Origin: Propionivibrio hellwigii
GTDB lineage: Bacteria > Pseudomonadota > Gammaproteobacteria > Burkholderiales > Rhodocyclaceae
DNA length: 64,000 bases
Direction: 5' to 3'
Assembly (NCBI RefSeq): GCF_041770905.1
Contig: NZ_JBEUWX010000002.1
Coordinates: forward strand, 1,846,350 to 1,910,349
Shown in pieces: positions 17,695 through 26,776 of this stretch. The notes under the pieces were generated by a model. The model was not told the origin of the DNA. It was given only the letters and a program-made list of their open reading frames with translations, and ran no database searches. Numbering within the stretch: position 1 is the stretch's first letter; the number at the start of each line of letters is the position of its first letter. Position numbers and translations under genes: made by a program.

Positions 17695-18501
17695 TTACGC
17701 GGTAAAGCCAAAAACGGCGTTCGCATTCGCGCGGGTCACGGCGGCGATATGGGCGGCGGGTTCGTGACGCAGTTCAGCTAATACGCCGGCAATACGCGGT
17801 ATCTGTTCGGGCGAGTTGCGCGGCTTGGCCGGCGTGTCGGATGAGTGGGCGTCCCTCAGCCAGACGGGCGGAATATCGGGCGCGTCGGTTTCCAGTACGA
17901 TCGCTTCAAGCGGCAGGCTGGCGGCCAATGCGCGGATGCGAGTTGAACCCGGATAAGTCATGGCGCCGCCGAAACCGAGCTTGAAGCCAAGGGCGATGAA
18001 CTGCTCGGCTTGCTGCCGGCTGCCATTAAAAGCGTGAGCGATGCCGCGCCGGATGCCTGAGCGCCGGATATATCCGAGTACGGTGTCGATCGAGCGGCGC
18101 ACATGCAGGATAACGGGCAGGCCGAATTCCTCGGCGATATTCAGTTGTCTGGCAAAAAAATAGGTTTGCCATTCGGCATCGTAGTCTGGCACAAAAAAAT
18201 CCAGTCCGATTTCCCCGATGGCTCTTGCCGGGCAATCACCCTGAGATTCTGTACGCAGCCAGTCGCGCAACGCCGGTAGATCCGCTTCGTGCGCCTGATG
18301 AACGTATAAGGGATGAATGCCGTAGGCGGGCGAGCATCCGGGAAAACGGCGGCAACATGCCCGCACGGCAAGAAAATTATCCCGACTGACGGCGGGAATC
18401 AATAAACGGCTTACGCCGTTTGCCCTCGCCGCTGCGACGACGTCGGAACGGTCGGCGTCAAATTCAGGGGCGTCCAAATGGCAATGCGTGTCGAACCACA
18501 T
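17695..18501 (-). CDS. TatD-family metal-dependent hydrolase
   Basis: The 268-residue protein begins MWFDTHCHLDAPEFDADR with the HxH metal motif and then shows AIGEIGLDFF (metal Glu), VILHVRRS, a GIAHAFNG motif and VLETDAPDIP, the ordered motifs of the TatD amidohydrolase family. Members are DNases or 3' exonucleases acting in DNA repair or RNA turnover. It lies between dadA (23 nt upstream) and frdA on the same strand. Which TatD paralogue (TatD, YcfH or YjjV) it corresponds to is uncertain. Confidence 0.88.
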   Translation of the reverse strand: MWFDTHCHLDAPEFDADRSDVVAAARANGVSRLLIPAVSRDNFLAVRACCRRFPGCSPAYGIHPLYVHQAHEADLPALRDWLRTESQGDCPARAIGEIGLDFFVPDYDAEWQTYFFARQLNIAEEFGLPVILHVRRSIDTVLGYIRRSGIRRGIAHAFNGSRQQAEQFIALGFKLGFGGAMTYPGSTRIRALAASLPLEAIVLETDAPDIPPVWLRDAHSSDTPAKPRNSPEQIPRIAGVLAELRHEPAAHIAAVTRANANAVFGFTA

Positions 18502-18524
18502 CGGTTTGTGCGAACAGGAGTCAG

Positions 18525-19778
18525 CTAGATCGTGCGTAAAGGGATGGCCGGCTCTTTGCCGTTAATGATGTCCGCGAGTACTTGTCCCGACCCGCAGGCC
18601 ATCGTCCAGCCGAGTGTTCCATGCCCTGTGTTGAGGAACAGGTTGGAGATTTTCGTGCGCCCGATTAACGGTACGCTAGAGGGTGTTGCCGGGCGCAGAC
18701 CGCACCAGAATTCCGGCTCTCCTGCCGGGTTGAGTTGGGGAAACAGGGCTTGCGTGCGCCGTATCAGCGCCTGGCAGCGCGCTTTGTTGAGTTCGATATT
18801 GTAGCCATTGAATTCGGCCGTGCCGGCAATGCGCAAACGCTGGCCCAGGCGCGCAAAAACGATTTTATGGCCGTCGTCGGTCATGGCAACCTGGGGCGCA
18901 ACGCTGTCCGCCGACAAAGGGACGGTTGCCGAATAGCCTTTGGCCGGATAGACGGGGATACGGATGCCCAGCGGCGCGAGCAATGGCGGCGAGTAGCTGC
19001 CGCAGGCAACGACGTAAGCCTGCGCAGCAAGCGCTTCTGCATTGCCGTCCGCCGTCTGCAGGACGGTATTGCGCAGATTGCCGTCGCGCCCGGTTTGCAG
19101 CGCGCTGATCCGCGCATCGAAAAGGAATTCGACGCCTGCGTCGGCGCATCGCTGTGCCAGGCGCTGGGTAAACAGCAGGGCATTGCCAGATTCATCTTCT
19201 TTTGTATAGTCGCCGCCGACTAGCATGGGTCGCGCCGCATGCAGTGCCGGCTCGATGGCAACGCATTCGTCGGCATCAACCGGACGCCGGTCACAGCCGA
19301 ACGCGCGCATGACGTTGGCGGCTTCGATCGCTGCCGCGTATTCACGGGCGTCGGTATAGACGTGCAGAATGCCGCACTCGCGCTGTTCGTATTCAATGCC
19401 CGTTTCACGGCGCAGTTCGCCGAGCTTGTGACGGCTGTAGATCGCCAACGCAAGAATGTCGCGCACATTGGCGCGCACCCGGGCAGACGTGCATTCGCGC
19501 AGAAAACGCCAGCTCCAGTCAAACAGCTTTCGATCGGGGCGAAGGCGGAAAAGCAACGGCGCATCTTCACGCCCCAGCCAGCCCAGCGCGCGCCGCAAGG
19601 TATGTGGGTTGGCCCAGGGTTCGGCGTGGGAAACCGAAATCTGGCCGCCATTGGCAAAGCTCGTTTCCAGCCCCGCTCCCGCTTGCCGGTCGATCACCGT
19701 GACGCGGTGTCCTGCGCGGGCGAGGTACCAGGCGCTGCTGACGCCAACGACTCCCGCGCCGAGAACCAGAACTTTCAT
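18525..19778 (-). CDS. dadA: D-amino acid dehydrogenase small subunit
   Basis: DadA oxidises D-amino acids, mainly D-alanine, to keto acids and passes electrons to the respiratory chain. The 417-residue flavoprotein begins MKVLVLGAGVVGVSSAWYLA (FAD Rossmann motif). It continues with TSFANGGQISVSHAEPWANP and ends with a GLRPATPSSVPLIGRT segment and LNTGHGTLGWTMACGSG, all typical of DadA. It starts 9 nt after spoT and probably shares its transcript. No alanine racemase gene is adjacent. Confidence 0.93.
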   Translation of the reverse strand: MKVLVLGAGVVGVSSAWYLARAGHRVTVIDRQAGAGLETSFANGGQISVSHAEPWANPHTLRRALGWLGREDAPLLFRLRPDRKLFDWSWRFLRECTSARVRANVRDILALAIYSRHKLGELRRETGIEYEQRECGILHVYTDAREYAAAIEAANVMRAFGCDRRPVDADECVAIEPALHAARPMLVGGDYTKEDESGNALLFTQRLAQRCADAGVEFLFDARISALQTGRDGNLRNTVLQTADGNAEALAAQAYVVACGSYSPPLLAPLGIRIPVYPAKGYSATVPLSADSVAPQVAMTDDGHKIVFARLGQRLRIAGTAEFNGYNIELNKARCQALIRRTQALFPQLNPAGEPEFWCGLRPATPSSVPLIGRTKISNLFLNTGHGTLGWTMACGSGQVLADIINGKEPAIPLRTI

Positions 19779-19787
19779 GCCGTCTCT

Positions 19788-21989
19788 TTACTCCTGTTGT
19801 TCGCGGGCAATGCGGATAACTTCGGGGATGCGGCGCAATTGGCGTATGAGTCGAGCCAGATGCTGGCGGTTTGCTACCTGAATGAGAAAATGCAGATCCG
19901 AAGTCAGGCCGTGATATTGGTTGTCCATATTGACCTGCTCGATGCTGGCACCCGCTTGTGAGATGGCGGTGGCGATACGTCCCAGCATGCCGTTGAGGTG
20001 GCGGATCGTGACCTTGATGCGTGTATCGAACAGGATCCCAGGTTCGGGCGCCCAGCTCATCTGAATCCAGTCGTTGGCTTCGTTGCCTTGTACTCCGCGA
20101 ATCTCGGGGCACGTGTGGCTATGAACGATCAGTCCGCTGTGCTTGTGCGGCAGGCCGATGATCGGGTCGCCAGGAATCGGGCAGCAACATGGCGCCAGTT
20201 GAATGGCCGCACCTTCATTGCCGCGAATGGCCAATGACGCCGGCGTTCTTTCCCCGTCTGCATATACCTGTTCGTGGTTGGCCAGGCGTTGTGCATAGAC
20301 GGTGGCCGGCGTATTGCCTTGCCCGATGTCGGCATAAACATCATTTTTTGATTTTTTCCCTGCCTTATTGACCAGATCGTCCCAGGCGGCCGTCGGAATC
20401 TTGTCCTGAGAAATGCCGTGCGCGCGTAGCGCCTGACCCAGCAGGTTTTTACCCAGCAGGCTGGCGCTTTCCTGTTGCTGGGTTCTGAGAAACTGCCGGA
20501 TTTTGCTTCGCGCGCGGCTGGTTTTGACATAGCCGAGCCAGGCCGGATTCGGAGTGGCATTCGGCGCCGTAATGATTTCGACCTGGTCACCGTTGGAGAG
20601 CTCGGCGGACAGCGGGATCAACTCATGACCAACCATAGCGGCTACACAACGATGCCCGATGTCGGTATGCACGGCATAGGCAAAATCGATGACCGTAGCC
20701 TGGCGTGGCAAAGACAGAATTTTCCCTTTCGGCGTGAAAACGTACACTTCGTCGGGAAAGAGATCTTCCTTGACGTGTTCCAGGAATTCGGAAGAGTCGC
20801 CCGATGAGGTTTGCAGTTCGAACAGGGATTGCAGCCACTTGTGCGTTTTGATTTGCAGCTCCGCACCGCTTTCCTCGCTATCTTTGTAGAGCCAGTGTGA
20901 AGCAATGCCGTCCTCGGCGACATGATGCATGCTTTGTGTGCGAATCTGTATTTCGATCGGCGTACCGTAAGGACCGATCAGTGTCGTGTGTAAGGACTGG
21001 TAGCCGTTTTCTTTGGGAATGGCGATGTAATCCTTGAATTTTCCAGGAACGGGTTTGTACAGACTATGCAGCGCGCCTAACGCCAGATAGCAGGTTGGCG
21101 TATCGTTGACGATAATACGGAATCCATAAATATCAAGGACTTGTGAAAAACTCAGGTGCTTCTCGACCATTTTGTGGTAGATTGAGTACAAACTTTTTTC
21201 CCGGCCAAAAACGCCCGCCTCGATTTTTGCCTCACGCAGTTTATTGCGGATGCCATTGAGGATTTTTGCCAGCAGTTCGCGCCGGTTGCCGCGCACGGCT
21301 TTGAGCGCCTTGGTCAGTACCTGGAAGCGGCGAGGATAAATGTGCTGGAACGATAAATCCTGGAGTTGCCGTCCGACATGGTTCAGGCCGATCCGTATCG
21401 CGATGGGCGCGTAAATTTCCAATGTTTCCTTGGCAATGCGCCGCCGCTTGTCCGGACGCAAAAAGCTCATGGTTTGCATATTGTGCAAACGATCGGCAAG
21501 TTTGATGAGCACGACGCGCAGATCGCGCATCATCGCCATCAGCATTTTGCGGAAATTTTCTGCTTGTGCCTGCTGATAGGTTTGCGATTCAATTTTTTCG
21601 AGTTTGGACAGCCCGTCGACCAGTTCGGCGACTGGCTTGCCAAATCGCGCCGCGATTTCATTTTTGGTGACGGCGGTATCTTCCATGACATCGTGCAACA
21701 ATCCGGCAACGATGGCCTGAAGATCCATATGCCATTCCACCAGGGTTTTGGCGACAGCCAGGGGGTGCGTGATATACGGTTCGCCGGAAATCCGTTTTTG
21801 CCCCGCGTGCGCCTTTTCGCTGAAGCGATAGGCTTCGATGACCTGGGAAACCTCGTTCGGTTTGAGATAGGAGAGGGACGCTATAAAACTGCGCACCGCC
21901 GGATCTGTGGGATGATATTCCGACGCACCTGTCCGGCCGGGCGGTGCAGAAGCCTTGATAGAGGCGTGCCCTCTGGCATCCTCAGACAT
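19788..21989 (-). CDS. spoT: Bifunctional (p)ppGpp synthetase/hydrolase SpoT/RelA
   Basis: The 733-residue protein controls the stringent-response alarmone. The N-terminal HD hydrolase domain has YITHPLAVAK and GLLHDVMEDT with the metal HD and ED residues intact. The synthetase domain includes YGFRIIVNDTPTCYLALGAL and KDYIAIPKENGYQSLHTTL. A TGS domain (DEVYVFTPKGKILSLP) and a C-terminal ACT domain follow. Both catalytic activities therefore appear possible. It sits downstream of gmk and rpoZ, the conserved proteobacterial order. Confidence 0.95.
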   Translation of the reverse strand: MSEDARGHASIKASAPPGRTGASEYHPTDPAVRSFIASLSYLKPNEVSQVIEAYRFSEKAHAGQKRISGEPYITHPLAVAKTLVEWHMDLQAIVAGLLHDVMEDTAVTKNEIAARFGKPVAELVDGLSKLEKIESQTYQQAQAENFRKMLMAMMRDLRVVLIKLADRLHNMQTMSFLRPDKRRRIAKETLEIYAPIAIRIGLNHVGRQLQDLSFQHIYPRRFQVLTKALKAVRGNRRELLAKILNGIRNKLREAKIEAGVFGREKSLYSIYHKMVEKHLSFSQVLDIYGFRIIVNDTPTCYLALGALHSLYKPVPGKFKDYIAIPKENGYQSLHTTLIGPYGTPIEIQIRTQSMHHVAEDGIASHWLYKDSEESGAELQIKTHKWLQSLFELQTSSGDSSEFLEHVKEDLFPDEVYVFTPKGKILSLPRQATVIDFAYAVHTDIGHRCVAAMVGHELIPLSAELSNGDQVEIITAPNATPNPAWLGYVKTSRARSKIRQFLRTQQQESASLLGKNLLGQALRAHGISQDKIPTAAWDDLVNKAGKKSKNDVYADIGQGNTPATVYAQRLANHEQVYADGERTPASLAIRGNEGAAIQLAPCCCPIPGDPIIGLPHKHSGLIVHSHTCPEIRGVQGNEANDWIQMSWAPEPGILFDTRIKVTIRHLNGMLGRIATAISQAGASIEQVNMDNQYHGLTSDLHFLIQVANRQHLARLIRQLRRIPEVIRIAREQQE

Positions 21990-22021
21990 GGCTGCTCCCG
22001 GTTAATCTCGCGCTCCGAGAT

Positions 22022-22228
22022 TCAGGTTTTGCTGCGGTTGAGCATTTCCAGTCCATATAAACCTTGGGAGAGTTCACGCAAGGCAATGACGGTCGGCTTG
22101 TCCCGATCGGCCTCAACCATGGGGGTTGCGCCGGAGGTAATCTGACGAGCGCGGTAAGTCGCAGCCAGCGTCATTTGGAAGCGGTTTGGGATTGCATGGA
22201 TGCAATCTTCTACGGTGACTCGTGCCAT
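22022..22228 (-). CDS. rpoZ: RNA polymerase omega subunit
   Basis: The 68-residue product starts MARVTVEDCIHAIPNRFQMT, closely following the E. coli omega N-terminus, and contains TYRARQITSG and KPTVIALRELSQGL. Omega helps assembly of RNA polymerase and forms part of a ppGpp site. The ATG at 22228 has AGGA seven bases upstream. An upstream TTG in the same frame would add only two residues and is less likely. It lies between gmk and spoT. Confidence 0.96.
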   Translation of the reverse strand: MARVTVEDCIHAIPNRFQMTLAATYRARQITSGATPMVEADRDKPTVIALRELSQGLYGLEMLNRSKT

Positions 22229-22273
22229 ATGCAAGTCCTATAACAATAATTCTTAAATCTTGTATCAGTATCA

Positions 22274-22885
22274 TCACCCAAGCAATGCAGAAAATAGTGC
22301 GGCGTGGCACTTTTTCTGGTTCTTGTAGCGCAAACGCGAAGCGGCGATGATCGATTTTAGGCTGTGATATGCCTGTTGCAAATCGTCATTGATAATAACA
22401 TAGCCAAACTCGCTTACATGCCGCATCTCTTCACGCGCGGCGGCCAGCCGGCGCGTTACCGTTTCGGCTGAGTCCGTTCCGCGATGCGCCAAGCGTTCTT
22501 CCAGGGCCACCAGCGAAGGGGGCAGTATAAAAATGCCGATTGCTTCGGGGAAAACTTTGCGCACCTGCTGCGCGCCTTGCCAGTCGATTTCCAGGAGAAC
22601 GTCGTAGCCCGCCGCCATACGCGCTTCGATCAACCGTCGGGATGTGCCGTAATAATTGCCGTGGACTAGCGCCCATTCCAGGAATTCGCCATTTTCGACT
22701 TCAGCAAGAAAGGTGGCTACGTCAATAAAATGGTAGTCGCGCCCATTCTGTTCGCCATGTCTGGGTGAGCGCGTAGTTTTTGAAATCGATAGGCAGATAC
22801 GTGGGTCACTGGCCAATAACATGCTGACCAGTGTCGTTTTGCCCGCACCTGATGGGGCGGCGACGATGTAAAGATGACCGCTCAT
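22274..22885 (-). CDS. gmk: Guanylate kinase
   Basis: The 203-residue enzyme phosphorylates GMP to GDP. It begins MSGHLYIVAAPSGAGKTTLV with the P-loop. It also has ISKTTRSPRHGEQNGRDYHF (GMP-binding) and VLLEIDWQGAQQVR. Length and motifs are standard. It heads the gmk-rpoZ-spoT cluster, linking guanine nucleotide supply with ppGpp metabolism. Confidence 0.97.
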   Translation of the reverse strand: MSGHLYIVAAPSGAGKTTLVSMLLASDPRICLSISKTTRSPRHGEQNGRDYHFIDVATFLAEVENGEFLEWALVHGNYYGTSRRLIEARMAAGYDVLLEIDWQGAQQVRKVFPEAIGIFILPPSLVALEERLAHRGTDSAETVTRRLAAAREEMRHVSEFGYVIINDDLQQAYHSLKSIIAASRLRYKNQKKCHAALFSALLG

Positions 22886-23354
22886 AACAACAATCGCAAT
22901 GATTTTCCGTTTAAAGCCGTTTTGCCATTTTTGGGCAGCATCTTGGCTTCTCTCTGAAGTTTTTTAAGTTTCTTTCCAGGTGTATGCACCATAATGCCGC
23001 GCCCTAGGGCCAGATACATTTTCCCATGAAATATCTATCCCAAACACCCTAATTTGTGTCAAGCGTGCAAGCTGTGAATCTATTACCGGAAAAACTGCCC
23101 AGTGCTTTACAAAGCGTGAGCCGAAAATAGCACTGCGCTGATGGCATGATCCGGTAAAGTAAAATTGAATCTATCGCCGACGAGTAAGGTTCATGGGCGA
23201 TCGCGGTGTTTTACATCGATTACGAGATTTTTGAGGGAACAGAAACGATAAAGCGCGCAAACCTTGTGTCAGGTCTGCGCGCTAATGTTGCTTGCTTCTC
23301 TATGCCTGCATATTGCACCTAATGTGCTGCATGCATGGGTACACCAAATCTAAA
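22886..23354. other. Intergenic region without recognisable gene
   Basis: Upstream of gmk there are 469 bp in which no credible coding frame was found. The left part should hold the gmk promoter. The right part contains a strong hairpin at 23252-23283, listed separately. The rest shows no recognised motif. Confidence 0.6.
23252..23283 (-). terminator. Hairpin downstream of the CsgG-like lipoprotein gene
   Basis: The arms AGCGCGCAAACCT and AGGTCTGCGCGCT pair around a 6-nt loop. On the minus strand the stem is followed by a weak T-rich stretch (TTTATCGTTTC). It lies about 70 nt beyond the stop of the lipoprotein gene and is a likely terminator. Confidence 0.6.
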
Positions 23355-24221
23355 TCAGCGTTTCCTGCGCGACGTTCTCTTTTTCTGCACCGCAGGCGTT
23401 GCATCATCGTCACCTTGGACACCAAGCTGACCACCCGTACCTAGCCCTCCCTCGATATGCTGTGCTTTATAGTTGCGCACCGCCTTGACGATATTATTGT
23501 ACGAGTCCATGAAGGCGGCAACGATCACTTTGCCTTCCGCCGTATTCGAGTATCCGCCCAATCCGCCACCGCCGCGGCCGCCAAACAGACTACCAACCGC
23601 GCCAAAATCCCAGTTCTTGGCGCTGCCCTCGGCGGCAGCCAGTTGAACGCCGGAACGGTTGTCGATCAATGTCAGGAGGGTGCTGGCTTCCTTGGCGTTC
23701 AGACTACCGCCGATTGCTGCGCCCAGGCTACCACCGAGCAATCCGCCCAATGCTCCGCCAATACCGCCAGCGTTATCGTTTGTGAAGGTAATGGATGGCG
23801 AGAGCGAATAATCTGCAGCAACCATCTGGCCTTTACCAAAACTGGAACGTCTGCGCAGTTCACCGGATTGTTCCAGCTGACGTTCACCCATCATATTGTC
23901 CATAGCTCTGCCACGCTCGACGATAACAAAACAGTTCGATTGCTGAATCAGCAGTCGAAGGACAGGAACCGTCGATCCTAAATGATATTGGCCGGTCAGG
24001 ATGCCATACCAAGGCGCATTGGTATCTTCCACAACGGCTATGGTGCCCAGTGGCGCGCTACAATGTTCCAGCTGTTTGTTGGCATTCTGGCTATTGGCGC
24101 CTCCTGCCGATCCGGTAGCTTCGGTTTTGGCCGATGTTGAACCCATCTGCATATTGGCGCAGCCGGACAGTCCAAGCGCTGCTGCCAGGACAGTAAAAAG
24201 CAAAGGCGAAGAAAAACGCAT
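23355..24221 (-). CDS. CsgG/HfaB-family outer-membrane lipoprotein
   Basis: The 288-residue protein has a signal peptide ending in the lipobox LGLSGC, so it is a predicted lipoprotein. The central part (APLGTIAVVEDTNAPWYGIL, LRLLIQQSNCFVIVERGRAM, AADYSLSPSITF, STLLTLIDNRSGVQLAAAEG) follows the CsgG/HfaB fold known from curli and holdfast export channels. A Gly-rich insert (about 150-170) and a Gly-rich loop near 210 are present, with a basic tail KKRTSRRKR. No curli subunit genes are nearby, so its substrate and whether it forms a pore are unknown. Confidence 0.75.
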   Translation of the reverse strand: MRFSSPLLFTVLAAALGLSGCANMQMGSTSAKTEATGSAGGANSQNANKQLEHCSAPLGTIAVVEDTNAPWYGILTGQYHLGSTVPVLRLLIQQSNCFVIVERGRAMDNMMGERQLEQSGELRRRSSFGKGQMVAADYSLSPSITFTNDNAGGIGGALGGLLGGSLGAAIGGSLNAKEASTLLTLIDNRSGVQLAAAEGSAKNWDFGAVGSLFGGRGGGGLGGYSNTAEGKVIVAAFMDSYNNIVKAVRNYKAQHIEGGLGTGGQLGVQGDDDATPAVQKKRTSRRKR

Positions 24222-24448
24222 AGAAATCCTTTCGGCAAATTCAGTTTATTAAGATTGGCGTAAAAGCCAACAGACAGTAAAACAGTAAGTATGGGAAAAC
24301 CCTTGGCAACAGCAGACGACATAGTTTGACTAATTCGGCACGCCTGCCATAACTAACTGTATTTATTATTATACGGAATATAGATAGTTTTCCGCTACAC
24401 GAGATCGCTAACTACCAGGCGTACCCGCTAATCATGGTGGTGAAAACA
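24222..24448. other. Intergenic region upstream of the CsgG-like gene
   Basis: This 227-bp stretch between the lipoprotein gene and the next terminator probably carries the lipoprotein promoter. It is A/T rich around 24355-24390 (for example TATTTATTATTATACGG). No coding frame or RNA was recognised. Confidence 0.5.
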
Positions 24449-24486
24449 AAAAAGCCGCCCTGCTTTTGTGCAAAGGCGGCTTTATT
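24449..24486. terminator. Bidirectional rho-independent terminator
   Basis: The arms AAAGCCGCC and GGCGGCTTT form a stem with an A-run on the left and TTTATTT on the right, so it can act on either strand. It lies about 50 nt beyond the stop of the 47-residue ORF on the minus strand, which supports that small ORF being a separate transcription unit. Confidence 0.75.
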
Positions 24487-24532
24487 TGATGAAGAAAATT
24501 CGGGTAAAAAGAGTGTGTATTGAACGCTAGTG

Positions 24533-24676
24533 CTAATTAGTAACAAAGATCGTCATGCCGACCGTACGAATACTACCAAATTTCGCTTCGTTTTTTGCAA
24601 CCCATCGATCGACTTCGTCCAGCGTCAAATTCTTTGCCAAGACTTGCCCCGTGTTTTTACATACGACTGAATACAT
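24533..24676 (-). CDS. Small 47-residue hypothetical protein
   Basis: A minus-strand frame from ATG 24676 to TAG 24533 encodes 47 residues beginning MYSVVCKNTGQVLAKNLTLD and ending in RTVGMTIFVTN. An AAGGA ribosome site lies about 7 nt upstream and a strong terminator about 50 nt downstream. The protein is compact, neutral and beta-alpha-beta like, with one Cys and a DEVDRWVAKNE helix. The layout of ribosome site, ORF and terminator makes it a likely real gene. No family was recognised and no function is proposed. Confidence 0.6.
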   Translation of the reverse strand: MYSVVCKNTGQVLAKNLTLDEVDRWVAKNEAKFGSIRTVGMTIFVTN

Positions 24677-24998
24677 GGCCTAATCCTTTCTACTAGTATG
24701 GCAAAACATCACTCATAGGATGGCGCGAAGAATAGCGACCAACCGCCCTAAGTGTCTATTGTTCGATTTAGACGTTCCGTTACAGAGTGTAAAGTATCCA
24801 GTTGCCTGAGGCGCTAACATGCCATATGACCAGCGGCCATAATCAAAAATATCAGATGCCGCCCTTGCTCTCCTAGCGTAACAGGCGTCGCGGCGCTACT
24901 TACGTAAGCTCATACAAGCCCATCTGTACTTTTGTGCCTGCTACACGCGCCGCATTGAACTGGCGATGAGCGAATAGAGGTAATTAATAATAAAAAGT
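24677..24998. other. Intergenic region, nothing recognised
   Basis: About 320 bp between the small ORF and the cyclase terminator. Its left end must contain the small-ORF promoter. No gene, tRNA or repeat was recognised. Confidence 0.5.
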
Positions 24999-25014
24999 CT
25001 GGGGAACGCCCAGA
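24986..25014 (-). terminator. Terminator of the adenylate cyclase gene
   Basis: On the minus strand a CTGGG/CCCAG stem with a short loop is followed by CTTTTTATTATTA. It lies just after the cyclase stop at 25027, the layout of a rho-independent terminator. Confidence 0.65.
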
Positions 25015-25026
25015 ATTATGGGTTTT

Positions 25027-26352
25027 TTAAGCCGATTTGTGGCCAATCACGCGATAAACCGTCGTATTTCCCTTACCCTGCAGGTAAACTGTCCGCGGTT
25101 CGTCGAAATCAAAACGTTGCCGGAGCCGCCGGTAGGTGGCCTCATCGACTTGCACCATGCCCGCGCCTCCCTCATCAGTGATACGACTGGCAAGATTGAC
25201 GGTATCGCCCCAAAGATCGTAGATGAATTTCTTTTTTCCAACGACGCCGGCGACGACCGGGCCGGTACTGATGCCGATGCGTACTTCTAGATGCATCTGG
25301 CGGGTCGGTGAGTCCTCGTGCAACAGATTGCGCATTTCCAGCGCCAGATCGACCAGCGCGTCGGTGTAGTTGCCGCAGCGGTCATTGGTCATGCCGCCCG
25401 CCACCATATAGGCGTCGCCAATCGTTTTAATTTTCTCCATGCCATGTTTTTCGGCCAATTCATCGAAACGGGAGAATATGTCGTTGAGCATGGCAAAAAC
25501 CTGCTGCGGTGTCATGCCTTCGGCCATTCTGGTGAAATCGACGATATCCACAAACATCACCGAGACATCGGCAAATCCGTCGGCAATCGTTTGATTTTCA
25601 TGCTTGAGCCGTTCGGCGATAGTGCTGGGAAGCACGTTGAGTAATAGCCGTTCAGAGCGTGCCTGCGCGCTTTGCAGGCGCTGGTGCGCTTCTTCGAGCA
25701 GGAGTCTGACCCGCTGCTTTTCCGCCGTCGCATAACGGATCATCAGATAGACAAGCGTCGACACGGAGATGAAATTGAGCGTGAAGAAGAACGCCATCGT
25801 CTGCATCGAGAGGCGATACGTCGGTGGTGCAGCGCCCTCGGCTAGAAAGAAGTCGAAAATACCCGAGAGCACGACCAGCAGAATATAGGCCATGAACCAG
25901 GTCAGCGACGGGCGTGCACCGACGATAAGCGCCGCGCCAATTGGCGCCAGCAGTCCCCAGAGGCTGATGCCACTGGCGTCGATGAAACCACCCATGCCCC
26001 ATTGCGCCGCAAAGGGCATACACAGGATCGTCAAAAGCTGGGTCAGCCGGAAACGGTCGAACTTCCGGCTTTTCAGATAAATCAGCAGGTTGCCGATGAG
26101 CAGCAACTGAAAAATAACGGGAATCGTCGCAGAGAATTGCGGGCCGAACTGCCAGTAAATGAACAGCCAGAGCGTCGAGGCCAGGCTGATCAGGCCGGTG
26201 GCAAATACCAGCAGCGATTTTTGCAGACGGATTTCGTCCGAGTCGCCCGGTTCGATGCCGCTGTTGCGCAGGCGCGCGAGAATCCCCTCGTCTGAAGCTT
26301 GCATGGTTTTTATGATGGATGGAATCGTAGAGTCACGAGGATTTGACGCCAA
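25027..26352 (-). CDS. Membrane-bound class III adenylate cyclase
   Basis: The 441-residue protein has an N-terminal membrane region (about 45-215) with five or six hydrophobic segments, a short coiled-coil linker (EEAHQRLQSAQARSERLLLN) and a C-terminal class III cyclase domain. The metal aspartates are in MFVDIVDFTRM and GDAYMVAGG. The purine-selecting Lys (KIKTIGDAY) and Asp (FIYDLWGDTVNLASRIT) match adenylate rather than guanylate cyclases. It probably makes cAMP in response to an unknown membrane or periplasmic signal. No partner regulator is adjacent. Confidence 0.87.
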   Translation of the reverse strand: MASNPRDSTIPSIIKTMQASDEGILARLRNSGIEPGDSDEIRLQKSLLVFATGLISLASTLWLFIYWQFGPQFSATIPVIFQLLLIGNLLIYLKSRKFDRFRLTQLLTILCMPFAAQWGMGGFIDASGISLWGLLAPIGAALIVGARPSLTWFMAYILLVVLSGIFDFFLAEGAAPPTYRLSMQTMAFFFTLNFISVSTLVYLMIRYATAEKQRVRLLLEEAHQRLQSAQARSERLLLNVLPSTIAERLKHENQTIADGFADVSVMFVDIVDFTRMAEGMTPQQVFAMLNDIFSRFDELAEKHGMEKIKTIGDAYMVAGGMTNDRCGNYTDALVDLALEMRNLLHEDSPTRQMHLEVRIGISTGPVVAGVVGKKKFIYDLWGDTVNLASRITDEGGAGMVQVDEATYRRLRQRFDFDEPRTVYLQGKGNTTVYRVIGHKSA

Positions 26353-26776
26353 AGCAAGTCCAGGGTCAAGTGCTTTGTGCGCATTCCCGTATAAAGAAGC
26401 AAGTCACGATCCGCGCCTTAAGCTGCCTGTGTTTTCGCGCTTTGTGGCAAGTGGCTTCCGGGCGCAATACATCTGCAGAAAAAACCGCGATAAAGTGTTA
26501 CCAAACCTGCCCGACAGTGCGCCATTCCCCGGTGCATGGGCATGGGCGGTGAATAGCACGATCTGTTGGATGAGAAGGTACTACGATTGCGCGCAAATTA
26601 CCGCCAGAGGCTCAGTCAATGCCTTCGAACTTCCTTTTTCAAATACGTGCACTGGGCCGGAAAGCACAAGGCATGTCCCTGGAAGAAACGCGGAAAGTGG
26701 GTCGTTGGTGGGCAGATAAGCATCAAGAAAAAGTCGGGAATACCCGGGATGGCTTGGCATGGGCAGACATCGGGTT
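26353..26776. other. 424-bp gap upstream of the cyclase gene, no gene recognised
   Basis: The region lies between the cyclase start and the 3' end of oxyR, both on the minus strand. Short frames exist on both strands, but none has family-like composition or a good ribosome site. It should carry the cyclase promoter near 26353-26420. Nothing else was recognised. Confidence 0.5.

Noticed and set aside
21366..22145. Plus-strand frame of 259 codons opposite spoT and rpoZ
   Set aside because: It is the complement of the conserved HD domain and omega gene. No independent evidence supports it.
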